Origin: Armatimonadetes bacterium 13_1_40CM_64_14
Lineage (GTDB): Bacteria > Sysuimicrobiota > Sysuimicrobiia > Sysuimicrobiales > Kaftiobacteriaceae
Length of the DNA stretch: 50,018 bases
Reading direction: 5' to 3'
NCBI GenBank assembly: GCA_001917855.1
Contig: MNEU01000007.1
Coordinates: 1-50,018 of the forward strand
The notes under the pieces are model-generated. The model was not told where the DNA came from and did not search any database. It was given only the letters and a program-made list of their open reading frames with translations. A program made the position numbers and the translations under genes. Below are positions 16,843-25,619 of the stretch, in pieces. Every line of letters begins with the position of its first letter. The first letter of the stretch is position 1.

Positions 16843-18063
16843 ATGGCGAAAGTCATCGAGAAGGCGCAGCAAGAGAAAGAAGCCCTTATCAGCGGGAGCG
16901 AGGCGATTGCGGTTGCCTGCAAGCTGGCTGACGTCGATGTCATCACCGCGTACCCCATCCGGCCGTACGATACGGTGATGCAGTACGTGGCCAAGCTGGT
17001 GGCCAATGGGGAGCTGGATTGTGAGTACATCGTGGCCGAGTCCGAGCACTCCCAGTTTGAGATCGTCAAGCACGCCTCCGCCGTGGGAGCGCGCGTCTTT
17101 TGCGGCAGCAGCGGGGTTGGGTGGATGTACGCGTTTGAGGCGCTGACCGTCACCCCCGCCCTGCGTATCCCGATGGTGGCGATGGTCGGCAATCGCGCCC
17201 TGGACGACCCCGGCGCCTTCGGGGTTGAACACAACGACGCGCTGGCCGTGCGCGACCTCGGCTGGCAGCTCGTCTGGGTCGATTCGGCGCAGGAGGCGCT
17301 CGACACGGCGCTGATCGCCTACCGCGTTGCCGAGGACCGCCGGGTGTTTCTGCCCTGCGCGATCGCCTGCGACGGGGCATTTCTCACGCACTCGCAGTCG
17401 ATGGTGAAAATCCCCCCGCAGGAGTGGGTGAACGCCTTCCTGCCCCCGTACAATCGCGGCGACCTGCAGCTGCATCCCGACAACCCCATCACGATTGCCC
17501 CACAAGTGAACGAGGACTGGCTGATGGAGTTGCGCAAGCACAACGACGAGGCCATGAAACGGTCGCGCGATGTGGTCATTCCCGAGGCCTATCGCGACTT
17601 TGAGCGCATTTTTAACCGATCGTATGGGAACCCGTTCTTTGAGGAGTACCAGACCGCGGATGCGGATGTGGTGCTGGTGGGCATGGGCACCCTGTCCATG
17701 CCGGTGAAAGTCGCCATTCGGCAGATGCGCAAGGAAGGCAAGAAAGTCGGGTTCGTCCGCCTGCGCTGGTTCCGGCCCTTCCCAGCCGAGCAACTCGCCA
17801 AGACACTCAGCCGCTTCGGGGCGATCGGCGTCATCGACCGCGACTTCTCGTTTGGCGCGCCGTACGTCAGCGGGGTGGTGGCCACAGAGATCCGTGCCGC
17901 GCTGTACCCGGTGGACAAGCGGCCGCCGCTGCTGGACTTCATCAGCGGCTTGGGAGGCCGGGAGGTGACGGTGCCCGATGTCCGGCGCATGAGCGACATG
18001 CTGTTTGCCGCGCGGGCCGGCACGCCGCAACCGTTGACGACCTGGGTGGGCGTCCGCGAGTGA
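16843..18063 (+). CDS. Oxalate (2-oxoacid):ferredoxin oxidoreductase alpha subunit
   Basis: 406 residues from ATG 16843; GGAGG directly abuts the ORF-track ATG at 16837, so the second ATG has better spacing. Pyruvate enzymes have YPITP here; this protein has AYPIRPYDTVM, with Arg in the substrate pocket. A second Arg follows 78 residues later in GNRALDDPGAFG, with Asp three and Phe eight residues after it. As I recall, Moorella oxalate oxidoreductase uses Arg31, Arg109, Asp112 and Phe117 with the same spacings. The domain order (pyrimidine-binding N-terminus, C-terminal transketolase-like domain) is normal. Likely reaction: oxalate plus ferredoxin to two CO2 and reduced ferredoxin. Family is firm; the oxalate assignment is strong inference. 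Confidence 0.85.
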   Translation: MAKVIEKAQQEKEALISGSEAIAVACKLADVDVITAYPIRPYDTVMQYVAKLVANGELDCEYIVAESEHSQFEIVKHASAVGARVFCGSSGVGWMYAFEALTVTPALRIPMVAMVGNRALDDPGAFGVEHNDALAVRDLGWQLVWVDSAQEALDTALIAYRVAEDRRVFLPCAIACDGAFLTHSQSMVKIPPQEWVNAFLPPYNRGDLQLHPDNPITIAPQVNEDWLMELRKHNDEAMKRSRDVVIPEAYRDFERIFNRSYGNPFFEEYQTADADVVLVGMGTLSMPVKVAIRQMRKEGKKVGFVRLRWFRPFPAEQLAKTLSRFGAIGVIDRDFSFGAPYVSGVVATEIRAALYPVDKRPPLLDFISGLGGREVTVPDVRRMSDMLFAARAGTPQPLTTWVGVRE

Positions 18064-18111
18064 CGCCCGAGAGACCGAATTCGCAGGACCACATCGTGGT
18101 CGGGGGTGAAG

Positions 18112-19143
18112 ATGATGGCTGACGCGGTCGAAACGCTGCCTACCCAACAGCTCGAGGCGTTTAAGGGTGTGAAGAAAGTCCCGCTGGAGGAATACTTCAC
18201 CTCCGGCCACCGGACATGCCAGGGCTGCGAGTCGGCCCTGGTGATGAAACTCATGGTCAAGGCCGCGGGCCCCCGCACCATTGTGCTGGGCAGCACTGGC
18301 TGCATGTACGTGGCCAACACGACCTACTACAGCACGTCGTGGGTCGTGCCGTGGATGCACACGCAACTGGGGAGCTCCGGATCGGCGGGTCTGGGCACGG
18401 CGGCGGCTCTCAAGGCGTTGATGCGCAAGGGCAAGATGAAAGAAGAGCCCATCAATGTCATCGCCTTCTGCGGCGACGGGGGCGGCGCGGACATGGGACT
18501 GTCGGCGATCTCCGCGACGCTGACGCACCCGCAGTACAACGTGCTCATCCTCCTGTACGACAACGAGTCGTATGCCAACACGGACATTCAGGCGTCCGGG
18601 ATGACGCCGTACGGGGCCCACACCACCTTCAGCCCGCCGGGCAAAGTGAAGCGGATCATGCACACCCGGTGGAAGAAGAATGTCGCCGGGATGTTGGCCG
18701 CCGGCCACCCGGAATCGAAGTACATCGGGACCGTCTGCGCCTCGTACGCGGTCGAGATGATGAACCGCGTGCGCAAGGCGCTGACGATCGGCGGGCCGAC
18801 GTTCATTCACTCGCTCGATCCGTGCCCGAAGGGTTGGGACTATGACCCGATGCTGTCGCACGAGCTGGGTGAACTCGCGGTGAACTGCGGCATCTGGCCC
18901 CTGTATGACGTCGAAAACCATCGGCTGCGTCTGTACGGCCGCACGAAGGCGCTCGCCGAGAAACGGGCCAGACGTCAGCCGGTACGAGACTTCCTGGTCC
19001 GACAGGGCCGCTTCGCCCACCTCACGGCCGACGATATCGACTACTTCCAAGCCAAGATTGATGAGATGTGGGACAAGTGGCTGCTGCCCGGCGTCCTGCC
19101 GATCTGGAAGGACCTCGAGGTTGACAACCCTCCCGCGTCGTAG
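18112..19143 (+). CDS. Oxalate (2-oxoacid):ferredoxin oxidoreductase beta subunit (TPP-binding)
   Basis: About 343 residues. Thiamine diphosphate binding is shown by GDGGGADMG ... LYDNESYANTD, the GDG-x(n)-N motif. Cysteines for a [4Fe-4S] cluster are seen in TCQGCESA near the start and VCASYAVEM later. ATG 18112 or 18115 follows GGGGGTG at good spacing; the GTG at 18106 lies inside that ribosome site. As in this superfamily, the beta subunit completes the active site with alpha. It is the last gene of the operon, followed by a strong terminator. The combined set of three subunits lacks any dedicated CoA-binding feature I can identify, consistent with a CoA-independent oxalate cleavage, but this is weak evidence. 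Confidence 0.88.
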   Translation: MMADAVETLPTQQLEAFKGVKKVPLEEYFTSGHRTCQGCESALVMKLMVKAAGPRTIVLGSTGCMYVANTTYYSTSWVVPWMHTQLGSSGSAGLGTAAALKALMRKGKMKEEPINVIAFCGDGGGADMGLSAISATLTHPQYNVLILLYDNESYANTDIQASGMTPYGAHTTFSPPGKVKRIMHTRWKKNVAGMLAAGHPESKYIGTVCASYAVEMMNRVRKALTIGGPTFIHSLDPCPKGWDYDPMLSHELGELAVNCGIWPLYDVENHRLRLYGRTKALAEKRARRQPVRDFLVRQGRFAHLTADDIDYFQAKIDEMWDKWLLPGVLPIWKDLEVDNPPAS

Positions 19144-19165
19144 ACGCTCCAGCCTCGCATAGAAG

Positions 19166-19214
19166 TCGGGCCTGCCACCTGGGTTGTGCGCCCAGGGGCA
19201 GGCCCGATGTTTTT
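19166..19214 (+). terminator. Intrinsic terminator after the oxidoreductase operon
   Basis: A long GC-rich hairpin: TCGGGCCTGCC-A-CCTGGG pairs with CCCAGGGGCAGGCCCGA (one bulged A), with a 7-base loop, followed by TGTTTTT. It lies about 25 bp after the beta-subunit stop and separates the operon from the GMC oxidoreductase gene. Confidence 0.9.
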
Positions 19215-19382
19215 GAGGCGCATTGCGGAGTGATGCGGGAACCATGGTCGATCGGGTTACCTGCCCTCGTTGATCGCGCGATTCCGTCATCGGGACTCAT
19301 ACGCGTCGGCCTCCGGCGGCAGCGCGCGCCCGAACCGGCGGAGGAGGGAACTTGATTCCCCCGGTTCGAAGAACACGTCCTA

Positions 19383-20936
19383 ATGGCCGAATATCAGTTT
19401 GATGTGGTGATCGTCGGGGGCGGCTCAGCGGGCTGCGCTGTCGCCGGGCGCTTGTGCACCACCACGGACCTGCGCGTGTGTCTCGTCGAAGCTGGGCCGG
19501 ATTATGGGCCGATCGGGGAGGGATACTGGCCGAACGATTTGACCGATGTGCGGATCCTGCCCTCCAGCCACGACTGGGGATACACCGAGGAGCGCAGCGA
19601 CGGGTCGGTTGTGCCCGAGCCACAGGCGAAGGTGATGGGCGGCTGTTCCACGCACAACCATTGCGCTGCGGTGTGGGGGATGCCGGAGGATTACGACCGC
19701 TGGGCGGAGGCGGGCAACGCGGGCTGGGCGCACGCCGAGCTGCTCACTGTGATCGACAAGGTGGAACACTGCGAACAATCGGCCTCCGTGCACCGCGGCA
19801 AACATGGGGCGCTCCCGACCCGGCCTTTTGGGGACAGTGAGCTGTGCGCGTGGCAGCAAGCGTTCTTGCAGACGGCCGAAGCGGCGGGCTACGCGCGGCT
19901 CGATGACCTCAGCTTACCCACTCCTCCCCTTGGCGTGGCGCCCCTCCACGTCAACATGGAGGACCATACGCGCTGGAACGCCGCATTCGCATTCTTGGAC
20001 CCAGTGCGTGAGGTCCTGACGGTCCATGATCAAACCCTGGCCGACCGCTTTCTGTTGGACCAGGAAACGGCTACCGAGTTAGTCTGCCGCAGTGGGGAAG
20101 GGGAGATCGCGTTGGCGGCGACGGTATTCGTCCTCACCGCCGGGACCTACGGATCCCCCGCGATTCTCATGCGCTCGGGCATCGGGCCCGGCGATCACCT
20201 CACCGAACTGACCATCCCCATTGCCGTTGAGGCCTCCGGCGTGGGGGGCAATCTGCACGATCACCCAGGGGTGGCGGTGCGCTTTGGGCCCTCGGCAACC
20301 GCCCGAGCGGCGATGGAGGATGAGCGCCATCGCGGGGTGCTCTACCACAGCCAAGTCATCCTGCGGGCGGGCAGCAGCCGGTCTGCGGGGAGGTTCGATC
20401 TGCACCTCCTCCCGTATCTCTTCGAGACAGAGGCCGGGTCGTTGGAACTCATGATGCTGGCCTATAATATGGCCCCGCTCTCGCGTGGGCACGTGCGCCT
20501 GCGCAGTGAAGATCCAGACCAGCCCCCCCTCATTGAGCGTGGTTTCCTCTCCGACCAGGACGGCGCCGACCTGAGCGTGCTCGTGGATGGCTTCAGCTTG
20601 TTGCGAGAACTAGCCGTCCTGGAGCCGTTGACCTCCAGTATTGCAGTCGAGGTGGATCCTGGCCCCTGGGCGCGCGACTTGGGCATGGTGCAGTCGTTTA
20701 TCCGCAACACTGTGGAGGGCTACCGCCATCCGGTCGGGACTTGCAAAATGGGTCCGTCCTCCGATCGCCTCGCGGTTGTGGATCACACGGGTCGCGTCCA
20801 CGGGACAACCAACATCTACGTGGCCGACGCCTCGGTCATGCCGGAGATCCCGCGGGCGAACACCAACCTCACCTGTATGCTCATTGGCATGAAGGTCGCC
20901 GACGCTGTCGCGGCGGCCATTCGCGACTTAGGCTAG
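19383..20936 (+). CDS. GMC-family FAD-dependent oxidoreductase
   Basis: 517 residues, full length for the glucose-methanol-choline family. The N-terminal dinucleotide site is VVIVGGGSAGCAVAGRL, with LVEAG at the end of the second strand. GMC signature regions include GGCSTHNHCAAVWG (variant of the first signature) and FVLTAGTYGSPAILMRSGIG (second signature). The catalytic C-terminus has YRHPVGTCKMG (His) and PRANTNLTCMLIG (Asn). Such enzymes oxidise alcohols, sugars or related compounds; the substrate is not evident. Immediately followed by an alpha/beta hydrolase gene 100 bp later. The gene lies beyond the operon terminator, so it has its own promoter. Confidence 0.9.
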   Translation: MAEYQFDVVIVGGGSAGCAVAGRLCTTTDLRVCLVEAGPDYGPIGEGYWPNDLTDVRILPSSHDWGYTEERSDGSVVPEPQAKVMGGCSTHNHCAAVWGMPEDYDRWAEAGNAGWAHAELLTVIDKVEHCEQSASVHRGKHGALPTRPFGDSELCAWQQAFLQTAEAAGYARLDDLSLPTPPLGVAPLHVNMEDHTRWNAAFAFLDPVREVLTVHDQTLADRFLLDQETATELVCRSGEGEIALAATVFVLTAGTYGSPAILMRSGIGPGDHLTELTIPIAVEASGVGGNLHDHPGVAVRFGPSATARAAMEDERHRGVLYHSQVILRAGSSRSAGRFDLHLLPYLFETEAGSLELMMLAYNMAPLSRGHVRLRSEDPDQPPLIERGFLSDQDGADLSVLVDGFSLLRELAVLEPLTSSIAVEVDPGPWARDLGMVQSFIRNTVEGYRHPVGTCKMGPSSDRLAVVDHTGRVHGTTNIYVADASVMPEIPRANTNLTCMLIGMKVADAVAAAIRDLG

Positions 20937-21036
20937 AGTAGCCTCGGTCGCACAATGACCTCCGTTGCCGTAGGCTGGAGGATCGAACACGGAGGGACGG
21001 CGTAGATGTCCGGGGCATCGTCGCGGAGGGTAGCGC

Positions 21037-21819
21037 ATGTTCATCACGCGGGCGGGGATCCGGTTGGCCTACGAGGAGGCGGGAGCCGGGATGCCGGTGC
21101 TGCTCCTGCACGGGTTTCCGTTTTCCCGACAGATGTGGCGGCTGCAGGCACCGCTCGCGCGGACCGTGCGGTTAATCACGTGCGACCTGCGCGGGTTTGG
21201 CGAATCCGAAGGCACGCCGTCATCGATGGACGAGTTCGCGGAAGACGTGCATGCAGTCGTCACGCACTTGGGGCTCTCGGCCTTTGTCCTGGGCGGGTTC
21301 TCGATGGGCGGGTATGTTCTCTTTCGCTACTTGGCCCGCCATGCGGATCGTGTCCAGGCCCTGCTGCTTCTTGATACCCGCGCGGATGCGGATTCGCCGG
21401 AAGGACGCCAGCGCCGATATGACGCCATCGCCCGCATCGAGAGCGAAGGCCCCGCTGGTTACCTGGATGATTTCGTCAAGTTGGTGCTGTCTCCGAAGAC
21501 TCTGCAATCCCGCCCTGACCTGATCCGGGATCTCCGAGCCCAAATGGCGAAGGTGCGACCTGCAACACTGACGGGAGCGCTCCGGGCCATGGCCGAACGC
21601 CCAGACAGCACGCCCCTGCTATCGGGGATCCGCCTGCCGACCCTGATCGTGGTGGGCGAAGACGATAAGGCCACGCCCCCCGATAACGCACGGCGGATGC
21701 ACGCGGCGATCGCGGGGTCTCGGTTTGTGCTCATCCCGGAGGCGGGTCACGTCAGTAATCTGGAGCAGCCCGAGCCGTTCAATGCGGCGCTGGTATCCTT
21801 CCTCCACGCGCTACCGTAG
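21037..21819 (+). CDS. Alpha/beta-fold hydrolase
   Basis: 260 residues. The oxyanion region is LLLHGFPFSRQMW, the nucleophile elbow is GGFSMGGYV (Ser), the acid is in VVGEDDKATPP, and the catalytic His is in IPEAGHVSNLEQP. The sequence is of the 3-oxoadipate enol-lactonase or esterase type, but these subfamilies cannot be told apart by eye. GGAGGG precedes the ATG. It may be cotranscribed with the GMC oxidoreductase. The convergent flavoprotein gene ends 43 bp downstream. Confidence 0.9.
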   Translation: MFITRAGIRLAYEEAGAGMPVLLLHGFPFSRQMWRLQAPLARTVRLITCDLRGFGESEGTPSSMDEFAEDVHAVVTHLGLSAFVLGGFSMGGYVLFRYLARHADRVQALLLLDTRADADSPEGRQRRYDAIARIESEGPAGYLDDFVKLVLSPKTLQSRPDLIRDLRAQMAKVRPATLTGALRAMAERPDSTPLLSGIRLPTLIVVGEDDKATPPDNARRMHAAIAGSRFVLIPEAGHVSNLEQPEPFNAALVSFLHALP

Positions 21820-21862
21820 CAATCACCCGCATTCGGTCGGAAGTGTTGGGTCCAGGCCAAGA

Positions 21863-23047
21863 TCAGGCCGGGAGCCTCCCGGTGAGGTCCTCCGGGCGAA
21901 ACGGGCCGGGCTGCGCGATCAACGCACGCGCGTTGTCTACCTGCCCCCAGACATTCCAGAGCAGCACGCCACGCACGCGGCCGTCCTTGAGGTAATACAC
22001 AACCCCTTCGCGGAACGGTGCCTTCCAATCCTCGACCGTGACCAGGCGTGAGTCGAGGTCCCCCACGGCTTCATAGCCCAAGTCAAATAGATCAGAGTAG
22101 AAGAACGGGAGATGATGGTACGGTGCCGCCTGCCCGGCCATGTTGCGGCCTGCGGCGTGGCCCATGGTATTGGCATTGTCCTCGTGCTCCACGCGGAGGC
22201 GCATCCCCAGGGCGGGATTGAAAAAGCGGGCGACGTCCCCTGCGGCGTAGATATCGGGATGGCCGGCGCGAAGGAGTTCATCTACGAGGATGCCGTTGTC
22301 GGTGGGAAGCCCCGCGGCCGATGCCAACTCGTCGTTCGGCTGGATGCCGACCCCGGCGACAACGCCATCCGCCGTGATCTCGCGGCCGCCCTGGGTGGTG
22401 AGAATCGTCTGTTCCCCCCTCATGCGCAGATCGGTCACCACCTCCCCGACCAGCACCTCCACGCCTTTCTCGTGGTAGTACGCGTTGAGCATCGTGGCCA
22501 AGGGCGCGGGGAAGACGCGCGCCCCGATGCCGGCTTCGGGAAAGAGCATGACCACGTGCTTGCCGTTGAGGGTCAGTGCGGCGGCGATCTCTGACCCGAT
22601 GAACCCGCCGCCGATCACCGCGAAGCGCTGTCCGGTCCCCACCAGCGCTCGCAGTCGACGATAGTCCTCCACCGTCCGATAGTAGATGATGCGATTGCCT
22701 GTGGTATCAAAGGGAAGGTGGCGCGGGGCGCCCCCTGTCGCCAGCAAGAGCTTTTCGAACGTGAACACTGTCCCTCGGTCGTCCACCACCGACTTGCCGG
22801 TTTTGTCCAGCTGAATCACACGACAGCCGAGGTGTAGGTCAACCCCCACCTGAGGGGTGTCGCGCCAAATCTGTTCGAGGTGTTGGTCTTTCCACAGGCC
22901 CTTGGACAACGGCGGCCGATTGTACGGAGGGGAGGGTTCCGCGCCGATGAGGCCGATCGGGCTTGTGGCATCCACCTCACGGATTCCTTTGACGGCAGAA
23001 TCCCCTGTCATCCCTGCGCCGATGATGAGCCACCGGTAGTGCGGCAT
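21863..23047 (-). CDS. AIF/ferredoxin-reductase-like NAD(P)/FAD oxidoreductase
   Basis: 394 residues from ATG 23047, chosen because the FAD motif IIGAGMTGDSAV begins there and GAGGAG precedes it; the ORF-track start is 19 codons earlier and looks spurious. A second dinucleotide motif, VIGGGFIGSEIAAAL, binds NAD(P)H, and IYAAGDVARFF closes the FAD site. The C-terminal region (FFYSDLFDLGYEAVGDLD ... GVLLWNVWGQVDNAR) resembles AIF-type and rubredoxin/ferredoxin reductases. No redox-active Cys pair is seen. Probable electron partner is a small iron-sulfur or other redox protein. Isolated on the minus strand between convergent and tandem genes. Confidence 0.85.
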   Translation of the reverse strand: MPHYRWLIIGAGMTGDSAVKGIREVDATSPIGLIGAEPSPPYNRPPLSKGLWKDQHLEQIWRDTPQVGVDLHLGCRVIQLDKTGKSVVDDRGTVFTFEKLLLATGGAPRHLPFDTTGNRIIYYRTVEDYRRLRALVGTGQRFAVIGGGFIGSEIAAALTLNGKHVVMLFPEAGIGARVFPAPLATMLNAYYHEKGVEVLVGEVVTDLRMRGEQTILTTQGGREITADGVVAGVGIQPNDELASAAGLPTDNGILVDELLRAGHPDIYAAGDVARFFNPALGMRLRVEHEDNANTMGHAAGRNMAGQAAPYHHLPFFYSDLFDLGYEAVGDLDSRLVTVEDWKAPFREGVVYYLKDGRVRGVLLWNVWGQVDNARALIAQPGPFRPEDLTGRLPA

Positions 23048-23149
23048 GGCGGTCTCCTCAGACGGGCTGCACCCGTCCGTCCCCGCAGCGCGGACGCGGC
23101 GCAACCCCTGCGCCCGTCGTTTGGGACGTCATCCCCATCGTGCCTGGCA

Positions 23150-24430
23150 TCACCGAGTAGGCATGTCCGAGGAACGACCGTACCGCGCCAATAACGCGGT
23201 GCGGGAAATCCAGACGTGCCCGATGTCCCTAAAGGTGATCTCCAGCCGCTGGCGCCCCAAGGGGTGATCCCGGGCCATCAGCATGCGCATGTACCATCCG
23301 AGAGACCACCGTTGCCACAGATTGGTGAGCGGCCCGGATTCAAGTCCGAGCATCCGGGCTTCCCGCCAGAACAGCGAGAGACCATGAAAGGCCGGCAGTC
23401 GCTGGTAGCGGGGGTCTTTCGTGGCCAGGGTGGCCAGCGCCTCCAAGGATTGCGTCAGCTCGCGGCGCAGCACTAACCCGACCTTGCGCGATGGGAGATC
23501 GCGGTGCATCTGCAAGATGTGGTCGCGGCGGAAGTGGAGTTCCCCGATCACGTCACCTGGACGGATGTCTGTCCCGTCCTGGAGGGAGACGACGCGGCCG
23601 CGGTGTGGGGTTAGGCTGATTGCCAGGGCGCCATCATCGGTGACGGGTTCTTCCCGAAACCACGCTGCCCAGGTGCGTTCATACCAATCCCAGATTTTCT
23701 CGCGCAGGCTGTGGGGCTGGGAAGCCTCCGGGACCAGTACCTCATTGAGCGGGAGGCACTGGTATCCATACGTCCGCAGCATGTCTAAGAGTTTGGGGAG
23801 CGCTTGCGCGGTTCGCGCCGGAGTGCCTGACACGCCGCCCCCGTCGTGGAGATCAATGATCGCCCCCGGGTGGAGGCGGCGCGCGATGATTCGTCCGATG
23901 GCGTCAGGCGGAGCCACCGGCAACCAGCCTTCAGCCCGCAGCGACCAGAGCACCCGTATCTCGCCCAGCCGCGCGGCGTGACGATACGCTGTCCAGTTGA
24001 ACTTCCCCCAGGGGGGCCGGAAGTAGCGAGGGGCCTGGCCCGTGAGGGCCGTGACGACTTCGGCGCACTGAGTGATCTCGCGTTGCGTTCGTTGAGGGGA
24101 GAGCAACCACAGGTGGGGGTGGGTGAACGTGTGGTTTCCGATTTCATGCTGTCCTTGTGCGATGGCCCGTACGATCTCGGGATGGCTCTGGGCGCGTTCT
24201 CCCACGACGAAGAAAGTCGCACGCGCGTGATGCTGGGCCAGTATGTCCAGGATGCGCGGCGTGTAGATCGGGTCAGGGCCGTCGTCGAAGGTCAGGGCCA
24301 CGACGCGCCGGCTCGCCGGCCCGCGGTGGACCGTTCCGATGCCCGCTGAGGCGATGAGATGCGCACCGAGCGTATAGGCGAGTCCTCCCACTCCGGCAAC
24401 CGCGAGGATGAGCGGAGCAAGCGGGATCAC
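23150..24430 (-). CDS. Polysaccharide deacetylase (NodB) with C-terminal YkoP-like domain
   Basis: 426 residues from GTG 24430, which overlaps the MFS stop as GTGA. The ORF track extends far upstream in the wrong context. An N-terminal membrane anchor (LAPLILAVAGVGGLAYTLG) is followed by the NodB domain: TFDDGPDP (metal and catalytic Asp), GNHTFTHPHL (two metal His), FRPPWGKFN and IDLHDGGG. Beyond residue about 240 lies a second domain (GDVIGELHFRRDHILQM ... LFWREARMLGLESGPLTNLWQRW) that I recall as the YkoP type, seen fused to deacetylases. It likely removes acetyl groups from an envelope glycan outside the membrane. Third gene of the glycolipid-like operon. Confidence 0.87.
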   Translation of the reverse strand: MIPLAPLILAVAGVGGLAYTLGAHLIASAGIGTVHRGPASRRVVALTFDDGPDPIYTPRILDILAQHHARATFFVVGERAQSHPEIVRAIAQGQHEIGNHTFTHPHLWLLSPQRTQREITQCAEVVTALTGQAPRYFRPPWGKFNWTAYRHAARLGEIRVLWSLRAEGWLPVAPPDAIGRIIARRLHPGAIIDLHDGGGVSGTPARTAQALPKLLDMLRTYGYQCLPLNEVLVPEASQPHSLREKIWDWYERTWAAWFREEPVTDDGALAISLTPHRGRVVSLQDGTDIRPGDVIGELHFRRDHILQMHRDLPSRKVGLVLRRELTQSLEALATLATKDPRYQRLPAFHGLSLFWREARMLGLESGPLTNLWQRWSLGWYMRMLMARDHPLGRQRLEITFRDIGHVWISRTALLARYGRSSDMPTR

Positions 24431-25614
24431 AGGACTGCGGGTGCCCGCCGGCCCGACCCCGCGCGCCACCAGAGATGGAAGAGGACGGCCGCGACGCCAA
24501 ACACGACTGCCGCAGAACGAAACGGTGCCGCCAACCCCTGGACGTCGGCGATCCACCCACCTGCGGTGGGTCCCAGGGCGGCGCCCAAGCCCTCGAGCGC
24601 CATGATCAGACCGAGAATCGTGCCCCGGCCCTGCTGGGGAACCCGGTCTAATAACACTGCGTTCCACGCCGGGAGCACCAAGGCATAGCCTGCAGCCAGG
24701 GCGGCGGTCAGGGGGGCGAGGCACCAGACGACACCACACGCCGGTACGGTCCACAGCACCAGCGGCGCCAGCAGGACGCCGCCGCCGATCACGCGCAGCG
24801 GCCCCAACCGATCAGCCAGACGGCCAAGGGGAATCAACAGCAGCACGGTCAGGCCGGGACCAGCCGTCAGCAGCACGATCAGTTCCACGCGCGTGAGGTG
24901 CAGCACATCACGGGCGTACGGTGTCAACACGGGCACCAGCATCCCGCCGGCGAAAGTCTGCAAGAACATCCCCACGGCAAGCAAATGGAGCCGACGTATG
25001 ACGACTCGGGCGGCTGCCGCAGCCTGTGGAAGCGCGACGGCATGCGTGCTGCCCGCGCGCCCTGACGGCGCGGCCACGAACGTCACCACTCCGGCAAACA
25101 GGACCGCTAGCGCGAGTAGCCCAAAGGCTTCCCGCGCCCCGACGACGAGCAATCCGGCGGTGAAGGCCGCGCCCAACCCGGTCCCGCCGAGCCACGCGGT
25201 GAAGATCTGTCCCATCACGTGCCCGCGTGCTTTTGACCGCGCGGTGGCTCCGAAGACCGCCGCGGGCCACACTGGCGATGCCCCTGCGCCGTGGATGGCA
25301 CACCCGAGGAAAATCATCCATGGCGCCGTCGCTTGGCTCAGCGCGAGCAAAGACACGAAAGAGAGTGCGCTCGCGACAAGCAGGGCGAATCGGCTGCCGA
25401 CCCGATCGACTAACCATCCGGCGGGCACTTTGAGGGCCAGATCCGCCAGCCCGTACGCGGACAGCGCCAAGCCCACCGTCCCTAAGGGAAGCGCGAGTTG
25501 GCCGCGCAGGTAGACGGGCAGGAGGACGAGCAGGAGCCCGCCATGGACGAATTCCAAGAGGCTGACGACAGCAGGATAACTCCACGCTCGGGCGGGGGCG
25601 CCGACGGAGCGCAC
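24427..25614 (-). CDS. MFS transporter, possible glycolipid flippase
   Basis: 395 residues, GTG start five bases after the stop of the PAP2-glycosyltransferase gene. About twelve hydrophobic segments and the MFS motif A-like loop GLADLALKVPAGWLVDRVGSR, repeated in weaker form as PLGRLADRLGPLR in the second half. The gene between a UgtP-like glycosyltransferase and an envelope deacetylase recalls the ypfP-ltaA pair, in which an MFS protein flips diglucosyl-diacylglycerol. That role is inferred only from context; a drug exporter is the default alternative. The family call itself is secure. Confidence 0.85.
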   Translation of the reverse strand: MRSVGAPARAWSYPAVVSLLEFVHGGLLLVLLPVYLRGQLALPLGTVGLALSAYGLADLALKVPAGWLVDRVGSRFALLVASALSFVSLLALSQATAPWMIFLGCAIHGAGASPVWPAAVFGATARSKARGHVMGQIFTAWLGGTGLGAAFTAGLLVVGAREAFGLLALAVLFAGVVTFVAAPSGRAGSTHAVALPQAAAAARVVIRRLHLLAVGMFLQTFAGGMLVPVLTPYARDVLHLTRVELIVLLTAGPGLTVLLLIPLGRLADRLGPLRVIGGGVLLAPLVLWTVPACGVVWCLAPLTAALAAGYALVLPAWNAVLLDRVPQQGRGTILGLIMALEGLGAALGPTAGGWIADVQGLAAPFRSAAVVFGVAAVLFHLWWRAGSGRRAPAVL

Positions 25615-25619
25615 AGCGA

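Noticed and set aside
15571-19143. Plain pyruvate:ferredoxin oxidoreductase
   Set aside because: The substrate motif YPIRP and the following Arg/Asp/Phe pattern differ from the pyruvate enzymes; kept as the main alternative only.
16819-19290. 823-residue minus-strand ORF opposite the oxidoreductase genes
   Set aside because: It is a shadow of three well-supported plus-strand genes in GC-rich DNA; its sequence is rich in Arg, His and Pro, with no domain pattern.
24431-24754. N-terminal extension of the deacetylase ORF
   Set aside because: It lies inside the MFS gene in another frame; the GTGA overlap at 24427-24430 gives a normal membrane-anchor start.
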